The notes under the pieces: generated by a model
What the model saw: the letters and a program-made list of their open reading frames with translations, nothing else
Databases searched by the model: none
Told to the model about the DNA's origin: nothing
Shown: positions 7,162 through 7,757 of the stretch, one piece after another
How the letters are laid out: each line of letters starts with the position of its first letter
Position numbering within the stretch: the stretch's first letter is position 1
DNA from: Pseudomonadota bacterium
GTDB taxonomy: Bacteria; Desulfobacterota; Desulfobacteria; Desulfobacterales; Desulfobacteraceae
DNA length: 7,757 nucleotides
Direction of reading: 5' to 3'
Assembly: GCA_018812385.1 (NCBI GenBank)
Contig: JAHJDU010000478.1
Span: 1-7,757, forward strand
Made by a program: the position numbers and the translations under genes

Positions 7162-7377
7162 CTATGCGTTTGATGCCTTGTACCCGGCCTCAGTTACTTC
7201 TTTAATTGCCTTATCAATGAGGTCTGAGGTATCTGCATCAAAAAAGGCCTTCTTTTCATCAAGACTCACCGATACATTGGAAACACCGTCTATCTCTTCA
7301 AGGGTTTTTTTGACCATTCCAGAGCAATGGCCGCAGCTCATACCATCTACATTCAGGGTTATTTTTTGTAAAGTCAT
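7162..7377 (-). CDS. Heavy-metal-associated (HMA) domain protein, CopZ-like metallochaperone
   Basis: A complete 71-residue single-domain protein with the metal-binding loop GMSCGHC at residues 12-18 (Cys15 and Cys18), followed by the helix SGMVKKTLEEIDGV and the strand VSVSLDEKKAFFDAD, ending EAGYKASNA. This is the ferredoxin-like beta-alpha-beta-beta-alpha-beta fold of CopZ/Atx1 chaperones, which bind Cu(I) or a similar soft metal in the cytoplasm and hand it to a P-type ATPase or regulator. No ATPase or regulator gene is adjacent in the window, so it is an orphan chaperone here. The start is well supported: AAGGA lies 9 bases upstream of the ATG. It is followed by a terminator hairpin, so it appears monocistronic. 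The metal identity is inferred from the family. Confidence 0.93.
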   Translation of the reverse strand: MTLQKITLNVDGMSCGHCSGMVKKTLEEIDGVSNVSVSLDEKKAFFDADTSDLIDKAIKEVTEAGYKASNA

Positions 7378-7386
7378 ATTAAACCG

Positions 7387-7391
7387 TCCTT
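7387..7391 (-). promoter_or_regulatory. Ribosome binding site of the HMA gene
   Basis: AAGGA on the minus strand with a 9-base spacing to the ATG at 7377. It fixes the start of this short gene. Confidence 0.75.
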
Positions 7392-7420
7392 GTTAAAAGG
7401 TTAAAATCGATATTATTTAA

Positions 7421-7429
7421 ATCATACCA
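7421..7429 (-). promoter_or_regulatory. Extended -10 promoter of the HMA gene
   Basis: TGG followed by TATGAT on the minus strand matches an extended -10 (TGn plus 5 of 6 consensus bases). No good -35 hexamer is seen at 16-18 bases upstream, which is usual for the extended type. The expected leader is roughly 35-40 bases and contains the ribosome site. Confidence 0.5.
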
Positions 7430-7447
7430 TATAGCTGTACAATAATG

Positions 7448-7478
7448 ATTGAAAAATATTCGTCAATATTTCAGCAAT
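7448..7478. repeat. AT-rich imperfect inverted repeat, possible operator
   Basis: A perfect 7-bp inverted repeat AAATATT (7454-7460) / AATATTT (7465-7471) is separated by CGTC. It is flanked by ATTG at 7448 and CAAT ending at 7478, which extends the symmetry with a one-base offset. It lies just upstream of the HMA promoter and between two divergent genes. Position and symmetry suit a dimeric regulator; chance in AT-rich DNA is the alternative. Confidence 0.4.
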
Positions 7479-7531
7479 ACATTTCTCCCTTTCGTCGTAT
7501 ATATGCTTAAACTTTTATTTTTTTTATGATA

Positions 7532-7540
7532 TGTTAGAAT
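7532..7540 (+). promoter_or_regulatory. Extended -10 promoter of yhbY
   Basis: TGT followed by TAGAAT (5 of 6 consensus) lies 31 bases before the ATG at 7572, within a T-rich stretch. The -35 position reads CTTTTA, a weak match. A start site near 7547 would leave a leader of about 25 bases containing AAAGGA. Confidence 0.45.
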
Positions 7541-7557
7541 TTTTAAAATAAAATTTT

Positions 7558-7563
7558 AAAGGA
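7558..7563 (+). promoter_or_regulatory. Ribosome binding site of yhbY
   Basis: AAAGGA lies 8 bases before the ATG. A second AGGA at 7567-7570 is only one base from the start codon and too close to serve. Confidence 0.7.
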
Positions 7564-7571
7564 TGTAGGAT

Positions 7572-7757
7572 ATGAAAGAATTAAAAGGATCACAAAAAAA
7601 ATATTTAAGAGGGCTTGCTCACAATTTGAATCCGGCGGCGTTTATCGGTCAAAAAGGGATTACTGAAACATTGCTGAAAGAAATTGATAAGGCTCTAAAA
7701 GCCACTGAACTGATCAAAGTTAAATTTAATGATTATAAAGAAAAAGATATAAAAAAT
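7572..7757 (+). CDS. yhbY: YhbY/CRS1-type RNA-binding protein, 3'-truncated by window edge
   Basis: Sixty-two codons are visible before the window ends; the family is normally about 95-100 residues. The match to E. coli YhbY is clear: SQKKYLRGLAHNLNP, then FIGQKGITETLLKEIDKAL and the strand ELIKVKF. The CRM domain binds the ribosomal RNA of pre-50S subunits and is linked to large-subunit assembly. The ATG at 7572 is supported by AAAGGA 8 bases upstream and by alignment of the N-terminus with the family. It is divergent from the HMA gene and probably has its own extended -10 promoter. Confidence 0.92.
   Translation, partial: MKELKGSQKKYLRGLAHNLNPAAFIGQKGITETLLKEIDKALKATELIKVKFNDYKEKDIKN

Overview
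The window looks like a moderately AT-rich chromosomal stretch from a Gram-negative bacterium. The mix of genes would fit a marine or anaerobic deltaproteobacterium of the Desulfobacteraceae type: a RimK-like ATP-grasp enzyme beside a PP-loop ATPase, a transporter-HEAT-cNMP fusion, an exported FGE-fold protein, an orphan HMA metallochaperone and YhbY. That taxonomic guess is inference; no rRNA or other marker gene is present. Almost all of the sequence is coding. There is no sign of insertion sequences, CRISPR, tRNA or rRNA.

Layout. Bases 1-2814 (+) hold a tightly packed three-gene unit: a 5'-truncated protein ending in a GNAT domain, a RimK-family ATP-grasp ligase overlapping it by ATGA, and a PP-loop ATP-pyrophosphatase-like protein 19 bases further on. 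Bases 2819-6933 (-) hold a convergent two-gene unit: an exported protein with the formylglycine-generating-enzyme fold, coupled by a TAATG overlap to a 1072-residue fusion of a nucleotide-transporter-like membrane domain, HEAT-like repeats and a C-terminal cyclic-nucleotide-binding domain. The two units converge with only 4 bases between stop codons. Bases 6934-7161 are intergenic, with a promoter-like element and a hairpin terminator. A small heavy-metal-associated (CopZ-like) protein lies at 7162-7377 (-). A divergent intergenic region with two extended -10 promoters and an AT-rich inverted repeat separates it from the start of yhbY (+), which runs off the window.

How the genes may work together. 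The GNAT, ATP-grasp and PP-loop genes have the chemistries expected of a small pathway that builds or modifies a peptide or amino-acid conjugate: acyl transfer, ATP-dependent amide ligation and adenylation of a carboxylate or carbonyl. The substrate is not identifiable from this sequence, and this cassette is the best candidate for an undescribed system here. The second unit couples a probably periplasmic FGE-fold protein, without the usual catalytic cysteine pair, to an inner-membrane protein that could sense a cyclic nucleotide in the cytoplasm. That suggests a signal-responsive envelope function, which remains inference.
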